Of a stretch of DNA of 64,000 bases, positions 63,956-64,000 are shown piece after piece. Within the stretch, counting starts at the first letter, position 1. The number at the start of each line of letters is the position of its first letter. Source of the DNA: Angiostrongylus vasorum (Eukaryota > Nematoda > Chromadorea > Rhabditida > Metastrongylidae); assembly GCA_018806985.1 (NCBI GenBank), contig JADANN010000462.1, positions 2,781,501 through 2,845,500 of the forward strand, in the 5' to 3' direction. The notes under the pieces are model-generated. The model was given only the letters and a program-made list of their open reading frames with translations. It ran no database searches and was not told the origin of the DNA. The position numbers were made by a program, and so were the translations under genes.

Positions 63956-64000
63956 TTATTGCCTGAAAATTTTAACTCAACTATTGCAGTAGACTAAGGT

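Larger units (their letters stand above)
58277..64000. other. Gene-poor right end with SINE-like copies
   Basis: Contains family A copies at 58515-58775, 62155-62430 and 63680-63955. A GC-richer segment at 59770-60010 and a 162-codon minus-strand frame at 60637-61125 show no recognisable domains. Further upstream kin-1 sequence or the start of a neighbour may lie here. Confidence 0.5.

Overview
The window looks like nuclear DNA of a strongylid (hookworm-like) nematode. The genes have short exons in long, repeat-filled introns with nematode-type splice sites, their best family matches are nematode proteins, and the repeats include decayed RTE-type retrotransposons of the kind abundant in hookworm genomes. 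The species assignment is inference. No bacterial-style operon, CRISPR array, phage or intact tRNA/rRNA gene was seen.

Layout. Minus strand 1-1162: 5' part of prp-31 (U4/U6 snRNP assembly factor), running off the left edge. Minus strand 3338-11468: ari-1, an Ariadne-type RBR ubiquitin ligase in about 13 exons, traced to its stop codon. 11.5-20.1 kb: repeat-rich intergenic DNA with SINE-like copies and a dead RTE element. Plus strand 20107-23858: a DHHC palmitoyltransferase of the ZDHHC3/7 (GODZ) type in nine exons. Plus strand 28523-29125: the main exon of a cysteine-string-protein-like DnaJ protein, a plausible substrate class for the DHHC enzyme next to it. 29.1-41.5 kb: intergenic or unresolved intron, packed with fold-back elements, an almost full-length dead RTE element and (TA)n tracts. 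Minus strand 41571-58276: kin-1, the catalytic subunit of cAMP-dependent protein kinase, traced exon by exon from its C-terminal tail to three candidate alternative first exons and one 507-nt in-frame cassette exon. 58.3-64 kb: no recognisable gene, only SINE-like copies.

Repeats dominate the non-coding space. There are three distinct tRNA-headed SINE-like families (called A, B and C here), a further ~340-bp family (D) that in one place sits between two (TA)n tracts, several fold-back or MITE-like elements sharing the ends ACCGACTTTCCTTTAACCT and a GAAGAAGGCGA..CGCCGAAACGTC core, three RTE remnants and one mariner fossil.

The most interesting signals are the kin-1 promoter/first-exon array and cassette exon, its divergent C-tail, two introns whose junctions do not fit GT-AG in frame, and the SINE and fold-back families. 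All calls come from reading the sequence by eye, without database searches or transcript data.
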